A DNA stretch of 64,000 nucleotides from Mermis nigrescens (taxonomy: Eukaryota; Nematoda; Enoplea; Mermithida; Mermithidae). Under the pieces are notes generated by a model. It worked only from the letters and a program-made list of their open reading frames with translations, was not told the origin of the DNA and did not search any database. Shown in pieces: positions 21,802-35,700 of the stretch. Positions within the stretch are counted from its first letter, which is position 1. Every line of letters starts with the position of its first letter. A program made the position numbers and the translations under genes. The DNA is taken from the NCBI GenBank assembly GCA_036768485.1, contig JAVLUZ010000547.1, positions 473,501 to 537,500 on the forward strand, given 5' to 3'.

Positions 21802-22020
21802 TGTATCTTCCCCATCCTTTAATCAGGTCGTATGGGGTGCTGGCGCTTCCGCTCCACAGATACCCGACAAAATACATCCGTCAATTCCATTCGGGGGCGG
21901 TAACGCCAGGCGCTACTCATTGAATTTCAGCTGGACAAAAAAGGCGTCCAGTTACCCCGACGTGCAAACGCGTAGCCAGACAACTACCCAACGTCGGAAT
22001 AAATACCCCCGGTAAAACGT
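21802..22020. other. Junction sequence between unidentified ORF and rDNA
   Basis: No repeat or gene was recognised. The exact rDNA boundary is not visible. The phrase cgtcaattccattcgggggcgg near 21880 is not 5.8S or 28S. Confidence 0.4.
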
Positions 22021-22201
22021 CTGTTAAGATAAAAAGTCAAACTGTATGGAGCAGCCCCTGCAGACAAGAGCGACTAGCACTCTACACAGAACGAGCATAC
22101 TCCCAGCCGACTGTTGACGATAGAGGCGACGGATTAGCGACTAGCGCCCACCGCATATTCGCGCTCAACGCCCATAACGATACACTCTTTCGAGCACTCG
22201 C
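22021..22201 (-). other. Internal transcribed spacer 1, partial
   Basis: This is the sequence immediately 3' of 18S in transcription order, so by position it is the start of ITS1. It has no coding signal. No 5.8S sequence is seen at lower coordinates, so ITS1 is either interrupted or the rDNA ends here. The left limit is a guess. Confidence 0.55.
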
Positions 22202-22261
<60 letters not shown>

Positions 22262-22342
22262 AGATACGATTTGAACATCTTTCCAGGCAGTGTAGCGGTT
22301 TTTAGGCCACTTCACGCCCAGTCCAAAGTTCTCATCGAATCT

Positions 22343-22390
<48 letters not shown>

Positions 22391-22825
22391 ATCAACGCGA
22401 GCTTATGACTCACGCTTACTAGAAATTCCTCGTTCAAGGGAAATAATTGCAATTCCCTGTCCCAAGCACGAAAATGATTCATGTTTCCCAAGTCTTTCCA
22501 GACATGGCTTTCAAGCACTTTGCTACTTTCATTGTAGCGCGCGTGCAGCCCCGGACATCTAAGGGCATCACAGACCTGTTATTGCTCAATCTCGTGCAGC
22601 TAAACGCTGCTTGTCCCTCTAAGAAGGACGTAATACAAACAAATATCGCGTCTATTTAATAGGCTAGAGTCTCGTTCGTTATCGGAATTAACCAGACAAA
22701 TCGCTCCACCAACTAAGAACGGCCATGCACCACCACCCACAAAATCGAGAAAGAGCTATCAATCTGTCAATCCTTATTGTGTCTTGGCCGGGTGAGTTTT
22801 CCCGTGTTGAGTCAAATTAAGCCGC

Positions 22826-22870
<45 letters not shown>

Positions 22871-23046
22871 AAGCTTTGCAACCATACTTCCCCCGGAACC
22901 AGAAAACTTTGGTTTCCCGGAAGCTGCCCGCCGAGTCATATATTAACACCGGCGAATGGCTAGTTGGCATCGTTTACGGTTAGAACTAGGGCGGTATCTG
23001 ATCGCCTTCGAACCTCTAACTTTCGTCCTTGATTAATGAAAACATT

Positions 23047-23077
<31 letters not shown>

Positions 23078-24000
23078 GCTGCGATCCAAGAATTTCACCT
23101 CTAACGCAACAATACGAATGCCCCCGTCTGTTCCTCTTAATCATTACTTCAATCTCAAAAACCAACAAAATAAGACCAAAGTCCTATTCCATTATCCCAT
23201 GCACTTTATTCAAGCATATAGCTTGCTTTAAGCACTCTAATTTTTTCAAAGTAAACGTTCAAGTCACTGATGACACCCGGTAAAGAGCATCAACAGAAAA
23301 CTCAAATTCAGACTCGAAGGGACAGTGAAACCCATACAGGCTACTGACCTTCACAGTCGAAAAATCAACTACGGGCGTTTTAACCACAACAACTTTAATA
23401 TACGCTATTAGAGCTGGAATTACCGCGGCTGCTGGCACCAGACTTGCCCTCTAATAGATCCTCGTTAAAGGATTTAAATTGTACCCATTCCGATGACAGG
23501 CCACAAAGTGGACTATCTCGTTATTTTTCGTCACTACCTCCCCGTACTGGGATTGGGTAATTTGCGCGCCTGCTGCCTTCCTTGGATGTGGTAGCCGTTT
23601 CTCAGGCTCCCTCTCCGGAGTCGAACCCTTATTCTCCGTTACCCGTTATAACCATGGTAGGCATATAACCTACCATCGAAAGTTGATAAGGCAGACATTT
23701 GAAAGATACGTCGCCAGTGCGAGACTGTGCGATCAACTGAGTTATTCAGAGTCACCAAAACACGAGCAAAAGCCCGATTGGTTTTGATCTAATAAATGCG
23801 CTCTTTCCCGAAGGTCCGAGCTTTCTTGCATGTATTAGCTCTAGAATTACCACAGTTATCCAAGTAGATAACAAACATCTAATAAACCGTAGCTGTTATA
23901 CCGAGCCATTCGCGGCTTTACCGTTTTAAGGCATGTGCTTAGACATGCATGGCTTAATCTTTGAGACAAGCATATAACTACTGGCAGGATCAACCAGGTA
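22202..24000 (-). rRNA. 18S (small-subunit) ribosomal RNA, complete
   Basis: The gene reads leftward. The 5' end is the complement of ctactggcaggatcaaccag just before 24000 (universal TACCTGGTTGATCC start). The 3' end is the complement of taatgatccttccgcaggtt at 22202 (universal GGAAGGATCATTA end). The length of 1799 nt is normal for an animal. Conserved internal landmarks are present, including GTGCCAGCAGCCGCGG (complement near 23425), the GAATTGACGGAAGG region (near 22850) and GTACACACCGCCCGTCGC (near 22360). No frameshift-like indels or insertions were seen in conserved cores. It is the only complete gene of this rDNA unit in the window. RNA polymerase I would enter from the right (24.6-25.6 kb) through the 5' external spacer. 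Confidence 0.98.
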
Positions 24001-24640
24001 TCTATCGAACTCTCCAGCACAGTGCTGCCCGTCACTGCCTGAGCCGATTGTAACAAATCCCGCTGACAACGCAAATGACACTTTCATCCAGATACGAAGT
24101 GGTCGGCCAGTCGTTAGAACTTCCTTTTGGGGACGTCTGAAAATTGCAGTGCCGACCCAACACTGAATGGATTGCGGCCGTGTCTCCGCTCCATTTACAA
24201 TAAGCTCCATTCATCGCAGTGTCGCCCCTAACACTGTATCAATTGCGGCCGTGTCTCCGCTTCATTTACACTAAGCTCAGTGTCTATTGCCACTGGCTAC
24301 TCTCTCTTTCCCTTCTCTACCATTCTAACGATCAAGCTCAACACACTTTTTCTCCAGAATCGGCACCAATGCGCTCCAGCGCCTCATCATATACCAGGAG
24401 ATTCACTCCTTCTCGCCTTAGGCGACTGATAAGTTAAAAGCAAACGCGCCAAAATCCAAAGACTTTCGGCCAAAAAATCAAGGCAAATTGCCCTTCTTCC
24501 TCAGCACCCACAAATGTGGAGCAACTCCCGCCAGACAAGAACCGCACTAGGCAGATCTACAGCGAACCAAATGCACAGGCAGTCAGCTGAGAGGTCGTCT
24601 AAACCTCTCGTCTAAACCACTTGTGTCTTACACCAATTTG
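24001..24640 (-). other. 5' external transcribed spacer
   Basis: Upstream of 18S in transcription order. It contains a tandem duplication of about 72 bp: gcagtgccgacccaacactg...(24145-24215) and gcagtgtcgcccctaacact...(24217-24286), both with ttgcggccgtgtctccgct. The right-hand limit is not defined by sequence. Confidence 0.7.
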
Positions 24641-25035
24641 CTGACCCAAAAGTTGGTAAGCGGATTGAGCTGGCCCTGCCCGTGTTATAATGTACCATAC
24701 CTTGTCGGTTTTCTAATTTTCGTGCACAGTCCTGGGCGGAAAGTGACCACTTTTTGGCCGGATAGGCATTTTATCTCGGCGGCAGTTTTACTGGCCGACT
24801 TTATTCTTTTCCTCCTGGAGATGTGCGTCATCTCGGCCACAAATGATGTTTTGCTCTTCCGGCCATAGACTCTCTCCACCTCGGCCCTAAAAAAATTTTT
24901 TCGCTTCTCCGGCACTGAGAACGCTCACATCTCCCCTGAAAGAAAATTTTGCACTTCCCGCCAGTGGTGTGCATTGTCCCGGCCAAAAGCAGCAATTTGC
25001 TTTTCCTGCCTGAGATGTTCACCATCCTGGCCATA
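24641..25035 (-). promoter_or_regulatory. Spacer region that may hold the Pol I promoter
   Basis: Irregular repeats of 50-70 bp carry (t)ctcggcc(a), ttccggcc and ttggccggat words. Position between the 18S leader and the spacer arrays is where the RNA polymerase I start is expected. Pol I promoters are not conserved in sequence between animals, so the start site cannot be read directly. Confidence 0.3.
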
Positions 25036-25577
25036 AATGTGCTGGACATTGCCGATTTTTTGCTGATCTAATAGTTTTTGGACCAGATAAAGCTGGACAT
25101 AGATGATTTTTTGCTGATCTAATAGTTTTTGGACCAGATAAAGCTGGACATAGCCGATTTTTTGCTGATCTAATAGTTTTTGGACCAGATAAAGCTGGAC
25201 ATAGCCGATTTTTTGCTGATCTAATAGTTTTTGGACCGGATAAAGCTGGACATAGCCGATTTTTTGCTGATCTAATAGTTTTTGGACCGGATAAAGCTGG
25301 ACATAGCCGATTTTTTGCTGATCTAATAGTTTTTGGACCAGATAAAGCTGGACATAGCCGATTTTTTGCTGATCTAATAGTTTTTGGACCGGATAAAGCT
25401 GGACATAGCCGATTTTTTGCTGATCTAATAGTTTTTGGACCAGATAAAGCTGGACATAGCCGATTTTTTGCTGATCTAATAGTTTTTGGACCGGATAAAG
25501 CTGGACATAGCCGATTTTTTGCTGATCTAATAGTTTTTGGACCAGATAAGGCGGACATGACCGATTTTTTGCTGATG
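25036..25577. repeat. Spacer tandem array, 51-bp unit, about 10 copies
   Basis: The unit runs gctggacatagccgattttttgctgatctaatagtttttggaccggataaa. It repeats exactly every 51 bp with rare changes (accagataaa/accggataaa, one gatgat variant). Because 51 is a multiple of three, the minus strand stays open for 190 codons (a repeated ALSGPKTIRSAKNRLCP). I read this as a by-product of the repeat, not a gene. Arrays in this position often act as Pol I spacer promoters or enhancers. Confidence 0.93.
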
Positions 25578-26044
25578 TTGTACCTTTTCAATTAAAATGG
25601 TTTAATACTTATTAAATCAATAAATGTCACAATTATGTGTTTTTATTCTGCTTATAGCTATTTTGCAATAATTGTCAATTGATTAAGTTAAGTTTCAGTT
25701 TCAATATCACTAAATTCCTGTGAATTACTTTGATCCTCAAGAAATCAACAAATTTGGAGCAATTAAGCTAGGCTTTACCCTGAGAGACTGCAAATTGCAT
25801 AGATTGAATGAAATTATCCTCTTTTATTCTCAAAAAATAAACAAATTTAAAGCAACATAATCTTATTTAAGTTTAGAAACCAGAAAATTGTTATTATTTT
25901 TTGCATACTTTACTAAGTCATTTTGATTCTCAATCAATTTTGACTTTGGAAGCAGAAGTTCATTCATTGAGAATAAAGCTCAACTAGATGAAATTGCACT
26001 GAGTGACTGTAATTTTGTATTTCTCTATTCAAGATTTAAATTGA
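25578..26044. other. AT-rich spacer with decayed repeat traces
   Basis: It contains weak matches to the 100-bp monomer (for example gactgtaattttg at about 26004) but no clean periodicity. It looks like the degenerate edge of the main array. Confidence 0.5.
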
Positions 26045-26259
26045 AATACCTGACATTTGTGTTATCACTGTAACTTTAGTTAAAATAGCAACAATTGTAT
26101 CAAATCATCCTTAATTGGCGCTTCTTTACTTGCAATTCAAGTGAAATGCTTGAAATTCGTTTTATTACTGTAACTTTAGTTAAAAAAGCAACAATTGTAT
26201 CAAATCATCCTTAATTGGCGCTTCTTTACTTGCAATTCAAGTAAAATGCTTGAAATTCG

Positions 26260-29200
26260 TTTTATCACTGTAACTTTAGTTAAAATAGCACCAAATGCAT
26301 TTGATCATCCTTTATAGGCGATTCTTCAGTTCAAATTTGACTGAAATGCTTGAAATTCGTTTTATTACTGTAACTTTAGTTAAAATAGCAACAATTGTAT
26401 CAAATCATCCTTAATTGGCGCTTCTTTACTTGCAATTCAAGTGAAATGCTTGAAATTCGTTTTATTACTGTAACTTTAGTTAAAATAGCACCAAATGCAT
26501 TTGATCATCCTTTATTGGCGATTCTTCAGTTCAAATTTGACTGAAATGCTTGAAATTCGTTTTATTACTGTAACTTCAGTTAAAATAGAGCCAATTGTAT
26601 TGAATCATCCTTAATTGGCGCTTCTTTACTCGCAATTCAAGTGAAATGCTTGAAATTCGTTTTATTACTGTAACTTTAATTAAAAAAGCAACAATTGTAT
26701 CAAATCATCCTTAATTGGCGCTTCTTTACTTGCAATTCAAGTGAAATGCTTGAAATTCGTTTTATTACTGTAACTTTAGTTAAAATAGCACCAAATGCAT
26801 TTGATCATCCTTTATTGACGATTCTTCACTTCAAATTTGACTGAAATGCTTGAAATTCGTTTTATTACTGTAACTTTAGTTAAAATAGCAACAATTGTAT
26901 CAAATCATCCTTAATTGGCGCTTCTTTACTTGCAATTCAAGTGAAATGCTTGAAATTCGTTTTATTACTGTAACTTTAGTTAAAATAGCACCAAATGCAT
27001 TTGATCATCCTTTATTGGCGATTCTTCACTTCAAATTTGACTGAAATGCTTGAAATTCGTTTTATTACTGTAACTTTAGTTAAAATAGAATCTCTTGTAT
27101 TAAATCATCCTTAATTGGCGATTCTTTGCTTCAAGTTTGACTGAAATGCTAGAAATTTGTTTAATTACTGTAACATTGGTTAAAATAGAATTAAAGGCAT
27201 TGAGTCATCCTGTATTGGCGTTTCTTTACTTGCAATTTAAGTGAAATGCTTGAAATTTGTTTTATTACTGTGGCTTTAGTTAAAAAAGAATCTATTGTAT
27301 TAAATCATCCTTAATTGTTGATTCTTTACTTGCAATTCAACTGAAATGCTTGAAATTTGTTTTATTACTGTAACTTTAGTTAAATTAGTAGCCAAATGCA
27401 TTTGATCATCCTTTATTGGCGTTTCATTACTTGCAATTTAAGTGAAATGCTCAAAATTTGTTTAATTACTGTAACTTTAGTTAAAATAGCACCAAATGCA
27501 TTTGATCATCCTTTATTGGCGATTCTTCACTTCAAATTTGACTGAAATGCTTGAAATTCGTTTTATTACTGTAACTTTAGTTAAAATAGAATCTATTGTA
27601 TTAAATCATCCTTAATTGGCGATTCTTTGCTTCAAGTTTGACTGAAATGCTAGAAATTTGTTTAATTACTGTAACATTGGTTAAAATAGCATTAAAGGCA
27701 TTGAGTCATCCTGTATTGGCGTTTCTTTACTTGCAATTTAAGTGAAATGCTTGAAATTTGTTTTATTGCTGTGGCTTCAGTTAAAAAAGAATCTATTGTA
27801 TTAAATCATCCTTAATTGTTGATTCTTTACTTGCAATTCAACTGAAATGCTTGAAATTTGTTTTATTACTGTAACTTTAGTTAAAATAGAATCTATTGTA
27901 TTGAATCATCCTTAATTGGCGATTCTTCACTTCAAATTTGACTGAAATGCTTGAAATTCGTTTTATTACTGTAGCTTTGGTTAAAATAGCGCCAATTGTA
28001 TTAAATCATATTTAATTGGCGTTTCTATACTTGCAATTTAAGTGAAATGCTCAAAATTTGTTTAATTACTGTAACTTTAGTTAAAATAGCACCAAATGCA
28101 TTTGATCATTCTCAATTGGCGATTTTTCACTTCAAATTTGACTGAAATGCTTTAAATTCGTTTTATTACTGTAACTTTAGTTAAAATGGCACCAAATGCA
28201 TTTGATCATCCTTTATTGGCGATTCTTTACTTCAAATTTGACTGAAATGCTAGAAATTCGTTTTATTACTGTAACATTGGTTAAAATAGCATTAAAGGCA
28301 TTGAGTCATCCTTAATTGGCCATTCTTTACTTCAAATTTGACTGAAATGCTTGAAATTCGTTTAATTACTGTAACTCTGGTTAAAATAGCACTAAATGCG
28401 TTAATTCATCCTTAATTGGCGTTTCTTTACTTGCAATTTAAATGAAAAGCTCAAAATTTGTTTTATTACTGTAACCTTGGTTAAAATAGCGCCAATTGTA
28501 TTAAATCATCCATAATTGGCGTTTCTTTACTTGCAATTTAAGTGAAATGCTCAAAATTTGTTTAATTACTGTAACTTTAGTTAAAATAGCACCAAATGCA
28601 TTTGATCATTCTTAATTGGCGATTCTTCACTTCAAATTTGACTGAAATGCTTTAAATTCGTTTTATTACTGTAAATTTGGTTAAAATAGCACCAAATGCA
28701 TTTGATCATCCTTAATTGACGATTCTTTGCGTCAAGTTCGACTGAAATGCTTGAAATTCGTTTTGTTACTGTAGCTTTGGTTAAAATAGCGCCAATTGTA
28801 TCAAATTATCCATAATTGGCGTTTCTTTACTTGCAATTTAAGTGAAATGCTCAAAATTTGTTTAATTACTGTAACTTTAGTTAAAATTGAATCTATTGTA
28901 TTAAATCTTCCTTAATTGGCGATTCTTCGCTTCAAATTTGACTGAAATGCTTGAAATTCGTTTTATTACTGTAGCTTTGGTAAAAATAGCGTCAATTGTA
29001 TTAAATCATCCATAATTGGCGTTTCTTTACTTGCAATTTAAGTTAAATGCTCAAAATTTGTTTAATTACTGTAACTTTAGTTAAAATAGCACCAAATGCA
29101 TTTGATCATTCTTAATTGGCGATTCTTCACATCAAATTTGACTAAAATGCTTTAAATTCGTTTTATTACTGTAACTTTAGTTAAAATAGCACCAAATGCA

Positions 29201-32200
29201 TTTGATCATCCTTTATTGGCGATTCTTTACTTCAAATTTGACTGAAATGCTAGAAATTCGTTTTATTACTGTAACATTGGTTAAAATAGCATTAAAGGCA
29301 TTGAGTCATCCTTAATTGGCCATTCTTTACTTCAAATTTGACTGAAATGCTTGAAATTCGTTTAATTACTGTAACTCTGGTTAAAATAGCACTAAATGCG
29401 TTAATTCATCCTTAATTGGCGTTTCTTTACTTGCAATTTAAATGAAAAGCTCAAAATTTGTTTTATTACTGTAACCTTGGTTAAAATAGCGCCAATTGTA
29501 TTAAATCATCCATAATTGGCGTTTCTTTACTTGCAATTTAAGTGAAATGCTCAAAATTTGTTTAATTACTGTAACTTTAGTTAAAATAGCACCAAATGCA
29601 TTTGATCATTCTTAATTGGCGATTCTTCACTTCAAATTTGACTGAAATGCTTTAAATTCGTTTTATTACTGTAAATTTGGTTAAAATAGCACCAAATGCA
29701 TTTGATCATCCTTAATTGACGATTCTTTGCGTCAAGTTCGACTGAAATGCTTGAAATTCGTTTTGTTACTGTAGCTTTGGTTAAAATAGCGCCAATTGTA
29801 TCAAATTATCCATAATTGGCGTTTCTTTACTTGCAATTTAAGTGAAATGCTCAAAATTTGTTTAATTACTGTAACTTTAGTTAAAATTGAATCTATTGTA
29901 TTAAATCTTCCTTAATTGGCGATTCTTCGCTTCAAATTTGACTGAAATGCTTGAAATTCGTTTTATTACTGTAGCTTTGGTAAAAATAGCGTCAATTGTA
30001 TTAAATCATCCATAATTGGCGTTTCTTTACTTGCAATTTAAGTTAAATGCTCAAAATTTGTTTAATTACTGTAACTTTAGTTAAAATAGCACCAAATGCA
30101 TTTGATCATTCTTAATTGGCGATTCTTCACATCAAATTTGACTAAAATGCTTTAAATTCGTTTTATTACTGTAACTTTAGTTAAAATAGCACCAAATGCA
30201 TTTGATCATCCTTAATTGGCGATTCTTTGCTTCAAGTTCGACTGAAATGCTTGAAATTCGTTTTGTTACTGTAGCTTTGGATAAAATAGCGCCAATTGTA
30301 TTAAATCATCCATAATTAGCGTTTCTTTACTTGCAATTCAAGTGAAATGCTCGAAATTTGTTTAATTACTGTAACTTTAATTAAAAAAGCAACAATTGTA
30401 TCAAATCATCCTTAATTGGCGCTTCTTTACTTGCAATTCAAGTGAAATGCTTGAAATTCGTTTTATTACTGTAACTTTAGTTAAAATAGCACCAAATGCA
30501 TTTGATCATCCTTTATTGACGATTCTTCACTTCAAATTTGACTGAAATGCTTGAAATTCGTTTTATTACTGTAACTTTAGTTAAAATAGCAACAATTGTA
30601 TCAAATCATCCTTAATTGGCGCTTCTTTACTTGCAATTCAAGTGAAATGCTTGAAATTCGTTTTATTACTGTAACTTTAGTTAAAATAGCACCAAATGCA
30701 TTTGATCATCCTTTATTGGCGATTCTTCAGTTCAAATTTGACTGAAATGCTTGAAATTCGTTTTATTACTGTAACTTCAGTTAAAATAGAGCCAATTGTA
30801 TTGAATCATCCTTAATTGGCGCTTCTTTACTCGCAATTCAAGTGAAATGCTTGAAATTCGTTTTATTACTGTAACTTTAATTAAAAAAGCAACAATTGTA
30901 TCAAATCATCCTTAATTGGCGCTTCTTTACTTGCAATTCAAGTGAAATGCTTGAAATTCGTTTTATTACTGTAGCTTTGGTTAAAATAGCGCCAATTGTA
31001 TTGAATCATCCTTAATTGGCGCTTCTTTACTCGCAATTCAAGTGAAATGCTTGAAATTCGTTTTATTACTGTAACTTTAATTAAAAAAGCAACAATTGTA
31101 TCAAATCATCCTTAATTGGCGCTTCTTTGCTTGCAATTCAAGTGAAATGCTTGAAATTCGTTTTATTACTGTAACTTTAGTTAAAATAGCACCAAATGCA
31201 TTTGATCATCCTTTATAGGCGATTCTTCAGTTCAAATTTGACTGAAATGCTTGAAATTCGTTTTATTACTGTAACTTCAGTTAAAATAGAGCCAATTGTA
31301 TTGAATCATCCTTAATTGGCGCTTCCTTACTTGCAATTCAAGTGAAATGCTTGAAATTCGTTTTATTACTGTAACTTTAGTTAAAATAGCACCAAATGCA
31401 TTTGATCATCCTTTATAGGCGATTCTTCAGTTCAAATTTGACTGAAATGCTTGAAATTCGTTTTATTACTGTAACTTCAGTTAAAATAGAGCCAATTGTA
31501 TTGAATCATCCTTAATTGGCGCTTCTTTACTTGCAATTCAAGTGAAATGCTTGAAATTCGTTTTATTACTGTAACTTTAGTTAAAATAGCAACAATTGTA
31601 TCAAATCATCCTTAATTGGCGCTTCTTTACTTGCAATTCAAGTGAAATGCTTGAAATTCGTTTTATTACTGTAACTTTAGTTAAAATAGCACCAAATGCA
31701 TTTGATCATCCTTTATAGGCGATTCTTCAGTTCAAATTTGACTGAAATGCTTGAAATTCGTTTTATTACTGTAACTTCAGTTAAAATAGAGCCAATTGTA
31801 TTGAATCACCCTTAATTGGCGCTTCTTTACTTGCAATTCAAGTGAAATGCTTGAAATTCGTTTTATTACTGTAACTTTAGTTAAAATAGCAACAATTGTA
31901 TCAAATCATCCTTAATTGGCGCTTCTTTACTTGCAATTCAAGTGAAATGCTTGAAATTCGTTTTATTACTGTAACTTTAGTTAAAATAGCACCAAATGCA
32001 TTTGATCATCCTTTATAGGCGATTCTTCAGTTCAAATTTGACTGAAATGCTTGAAATTCGTTTTATTACTGTAACTTCAGTTAAAATAGAGCCAATTGTA
32101 TTGAATCATCCTTAATTGGCGCTTCCTTACTTGCAATTCAAGTGAAATGCTTGAAATTCGTTTTATTACTGTAACTTTAGTTAAAATAGCACCAAATGCA

Positions 32201-32760
32201 TTTGATCATCCTTTATAGGCGATTCTTCAGTTCAAATTTGACTGAAATGCTTGAAATTCGTTTTATTACTGTAACTTCAGTTAAAATAGAGCCAATTGTA
32301 TTGAATCATCCTTAATTGGCGCTTCTTTACTTGCAATTCAAGTGAAATGCTTGAAATTCGTTTTATTACTGTAACTTTAGTTAAAATAGCAACAATTGTA
32401 TCAAATCATCCTTAATTGGCGCTTCTTTACTTGCAATTCAAGTGAAATGCTTGAAATTCGTTTTATTACTGTAACTTTAGTTAAAATAGCACCAAATGCA
32501 TTTGATCATCCTTTATAGGCGATTCTTCAGTTCAAATTTGACTGAAATGCTTGAAATTCGTTTTATTACTGTAACTTCAGTTAAAATAGAGCCAATTGTA
32601 TTGAATCACCCTTAATTGGCGCTTCTTTACTTGCAATTCAAGTGAAATGCTTGAAATTCGTTTTATTACTGTAACTTTAGTTAAAATAGCAACAATTGTA
32701 TCAAATCATCCTTAATTGGCGCTTCTTTGCTTGCAATTCAAGTGAAATGCTTGAAATTCG
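26260..32760. repeat. Large internal duplication in the spacer, copy 1
   Basis: The order of monomer variants matches 43361-48860 nearly base for base, first at an offset of 17,101 bp (for example the rare insertion ttaaattagtagcc at 27383 and 44484) and, after 30160, at 16,101 bp. Copy 1 contains an extra 1-kb tandem duplication. Confidence 0.85.
28161..30160. repeat. 1-kb tandem duplication of ten monomers
   Basis: 28161-29160 and 29161-30160 agree nearly everywhere. The rare marker attaaaggcattgagtcatcc followed by ttaattggccattc occurs at 28291 and 29291. The corresponding place in the second large copy (45362-46261) has only one unit. Confidence 0.85.
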
Positions 32761-35700
32761 TTTTATTACTGTAACTTTAGTTAAAATAGCACCAAATGCA
32801 TTTGATCATCCTTTATAGGCGATTCTTCAGTTCAAATTTGACTGAAATGCTTGAAATTCGTTTTATTACTGTAACTTCAGTTAAAATAGAGCCAATTGTA
32901 TTGAATCACCCTTAATTGGCGCTTCTTTACTTGCAATTCAAGTGAAATGCTTGAAATTCGTTTTATTACTGTAACTTTAGTTAAAATAGCAACAATTGTA
33001 TCAAATCATCCTTAATTGGCGCTTCTTTACTTGCAATTCAAGTGAAATGCTTGAAATTCGTTTTATTACTGTAACTTTAGTTAAAATAGCACCAAATGCA
33101 TTTGATCATCCTTTATAGGCGATTCTTCAGTTCAAATTTGACTGAAATGCTTGAAATTCGTTTTATTACTGTAACTTCAGTTAAAATAGAGCCAATTGTA
33201 TTGAATCATCCTTAATTGGCGCTTCCTTACTTGCAATTCAAGTGAAATGCTTGAAATTCGTTTTATTACTGTAACTTTAGTTAAAATAGCACCAAATGCA
33301 TTTGATCATCCTTTATAGGCGATTCTTCAGTTCAAATTTGACTGAAATGCTTGAAATTCGTTTTATTACTGTAACTTCAGTTAAAATAGAGCCAATTGTA
33401 TTGAATCATCCTTAATTGGCGCTTCTTTACTTGCAATTCAAGTGAAATGCTTGAAATTCGTTTTATTACTGTAACTTTAGTTAAAATAGCAACAATTGTA
33501 TCAAATCATCCTTAATTGGCGCTTCTTTACTTGCAATTCAAGTGAAATGCTTGAAATTCGTTTTATTACTGTAACTTTAGTTAAAATAGCACCAAATGCA
33601 TTTGATCATCCTTTATAGGCGATTCTTCAGTTCAAATTTGACTGAAATGCTTGAAATTCGTTTTATTACTGTAACTTCAGTTAAAATAGAGCCAATTGTA
33701 TTGAATCACCCTTAATTGGCGCTTCTTTACTTGCAATTCAAGTGAAATGCTTGAAATTCGTTTTATCACTGTAACTTTAGTTAAAATAGCACCAAATGCA
33801 TTTGATCATCCTTTATAGGCGATTCTTCAGTTCAAATTTGACTGAAATGCTTGAAATTCGTTTTATTACTGTAACTTTAGTTAAAATAGCAACAATTGTA
33901 TCAAATCATCCTTAATTGGCGCTTCTTTACTTGCAATTCAAGTGAAATGCTTGAAATTCGTTTTATTACTGTAACTTTAGTTAAAATAGCACCAAATGCA
34001 TTTGATCATCCTTTATTGGCGATTCTTCAGTTCAAATTTGACTGAAATGCTTGAAATTCGTTTTATTACTGTAACTTCAGTTAAAATAGAGCCAATTGTA
34101 TTGAATCATCCTTAATTGGCGCTTCTTTACTCGCAATTCAAGTGAAATGCTTGAAATTCGTTTTATTACTGTAACTTTAATTAAAAAAGCAACAATTGTA
34201 TCAAATCATCCTTAATTGGCGCTTCTTTACTTGCAATTCAAGTGAAATGCTTGAAATTCGTTTTATTACTGTAACTTTAGTTAAAATAGCACCAAATGCA
34301 TTTGATCATCCTTTATTGACGATTCTTCACTTCAAATTTGACTGAAATGCTTGAAATTCGTTTTATTACTGTAACTTTAGTTAAAATAGCAACAATTGTA
34401 TCAAATCATCCTTAATTGGCGCTTCTTTACTTGCAATTCAAGTGAAATGCTTGAAATTCGTTTTATTACTGTAACTTTAGTTAAAATAGCACCAAATGCA
34501 TTTGATCATCCTTTATTGGCGATTCTTCACTTCAAATTTGACTGAAATGCTTGAAATTCGTTTTATTACTGTAACTTCAGTTAAAATAGAGCCAATTGTA
34601 TTGAATCACCCTTAATTGGCGCTTCTTTACTTGCAATTCAAGTGAAATGCTTGAAATTCGTTTTATTACTGTAACTTTAGTTAAAATAGCAACAATTGTA
34701 TCAAATCATCCTTAATTGGCGCTTCTTTACTTGCAATTCAAGTGAAATGCTTGAAATTCGTTTTATTACTGTAGCTTTAGTTAAAATAGAGCCAATTGTA
34801 TTGAATCATCCTTAATTGGCGCTTCTTTACTTGCAATTCAAGTGAAATGCTTGAAATTCGTTTTATTACTGTAACTTTAGTTAAAATAGCAACAATTGTA
34901 TCAAATCATCCTTAATTGGCGCTTCTTTACTTGCAATTCAAGTGAAATGCTTGAAATTCGTTTTATTACTGTAACTTTAGTTAAAATAGCACCAAATGCA
35001 TTTGATCATCCTTTATAGGCGATTCTTCAGTTCAAATTTGACTGAAATGCTTGAAATTCGTTTTATTACTGTAACTTCAGTTAAAATAGAGCCAATTGTA
35101 TTGAATCACCCTTAATTGGCGCTTCTTTACTTGCAATTCAAGTGAAATGCTTGAAATTCGTTTTATCACTGTAACTTTAGTTAAAATAGCACCAAATGCA
35201 TTTGATCATCCTTTATAGGCGATTCTTCAGTTCAAATTTGACTGAAATGCTTGAAATTCGTTTTATTACTGTAACTTCAGTTAAAATAGAGCCAATTGTA
35301 TTGAATCACCCTTAATTGGCGCTTCTTTACTTGCAATTCAAGTGAAATGCTTGAAATTCGTTTTATTACTGTAACTTTAGTTAAAATAGCAACAATTGTA
35401 TCAAATCATCCTTAATTGGCGCTTCTTTGCTTGCAATTCAAGTGAAATGCTTGAAATTCGTTTTATTACTGTAACTTTAGTTAAAATAGCACCAAATGCA
35501 TTTGATCATCCTTTATAGGCGATTCTTCAGTTCAAATTTGACTGAAATGCTTGAAATTCGTTTTATTACTGTAACTTCAGTTAAAATAGAGCCAATTGTA
35601 TTGAATCACCCTTAATTGGCGCTTCTTTACTTGCAATTCAAGTGAAATGCTTGAAATTCGTTTTATTACTGTAACTTTAGTTAAAATAGCAACAATTGTA

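Noticed and set aside
22082..24210. Numerous short frames on both strands
   Set aside because: They fall within the 18S gene and its leader and reflect rRNA sequence, not protein coding.
25019..25591. 190-codon minus-strand frame with a repeated ALSGPKTIRSAKNRLCP peptide
   Set aside because: The frame is open only because the 51-bp DNA repeat is a multiple of three and lacks stops in that frame. It lies in the rDNA spacer and has no unique sequence.
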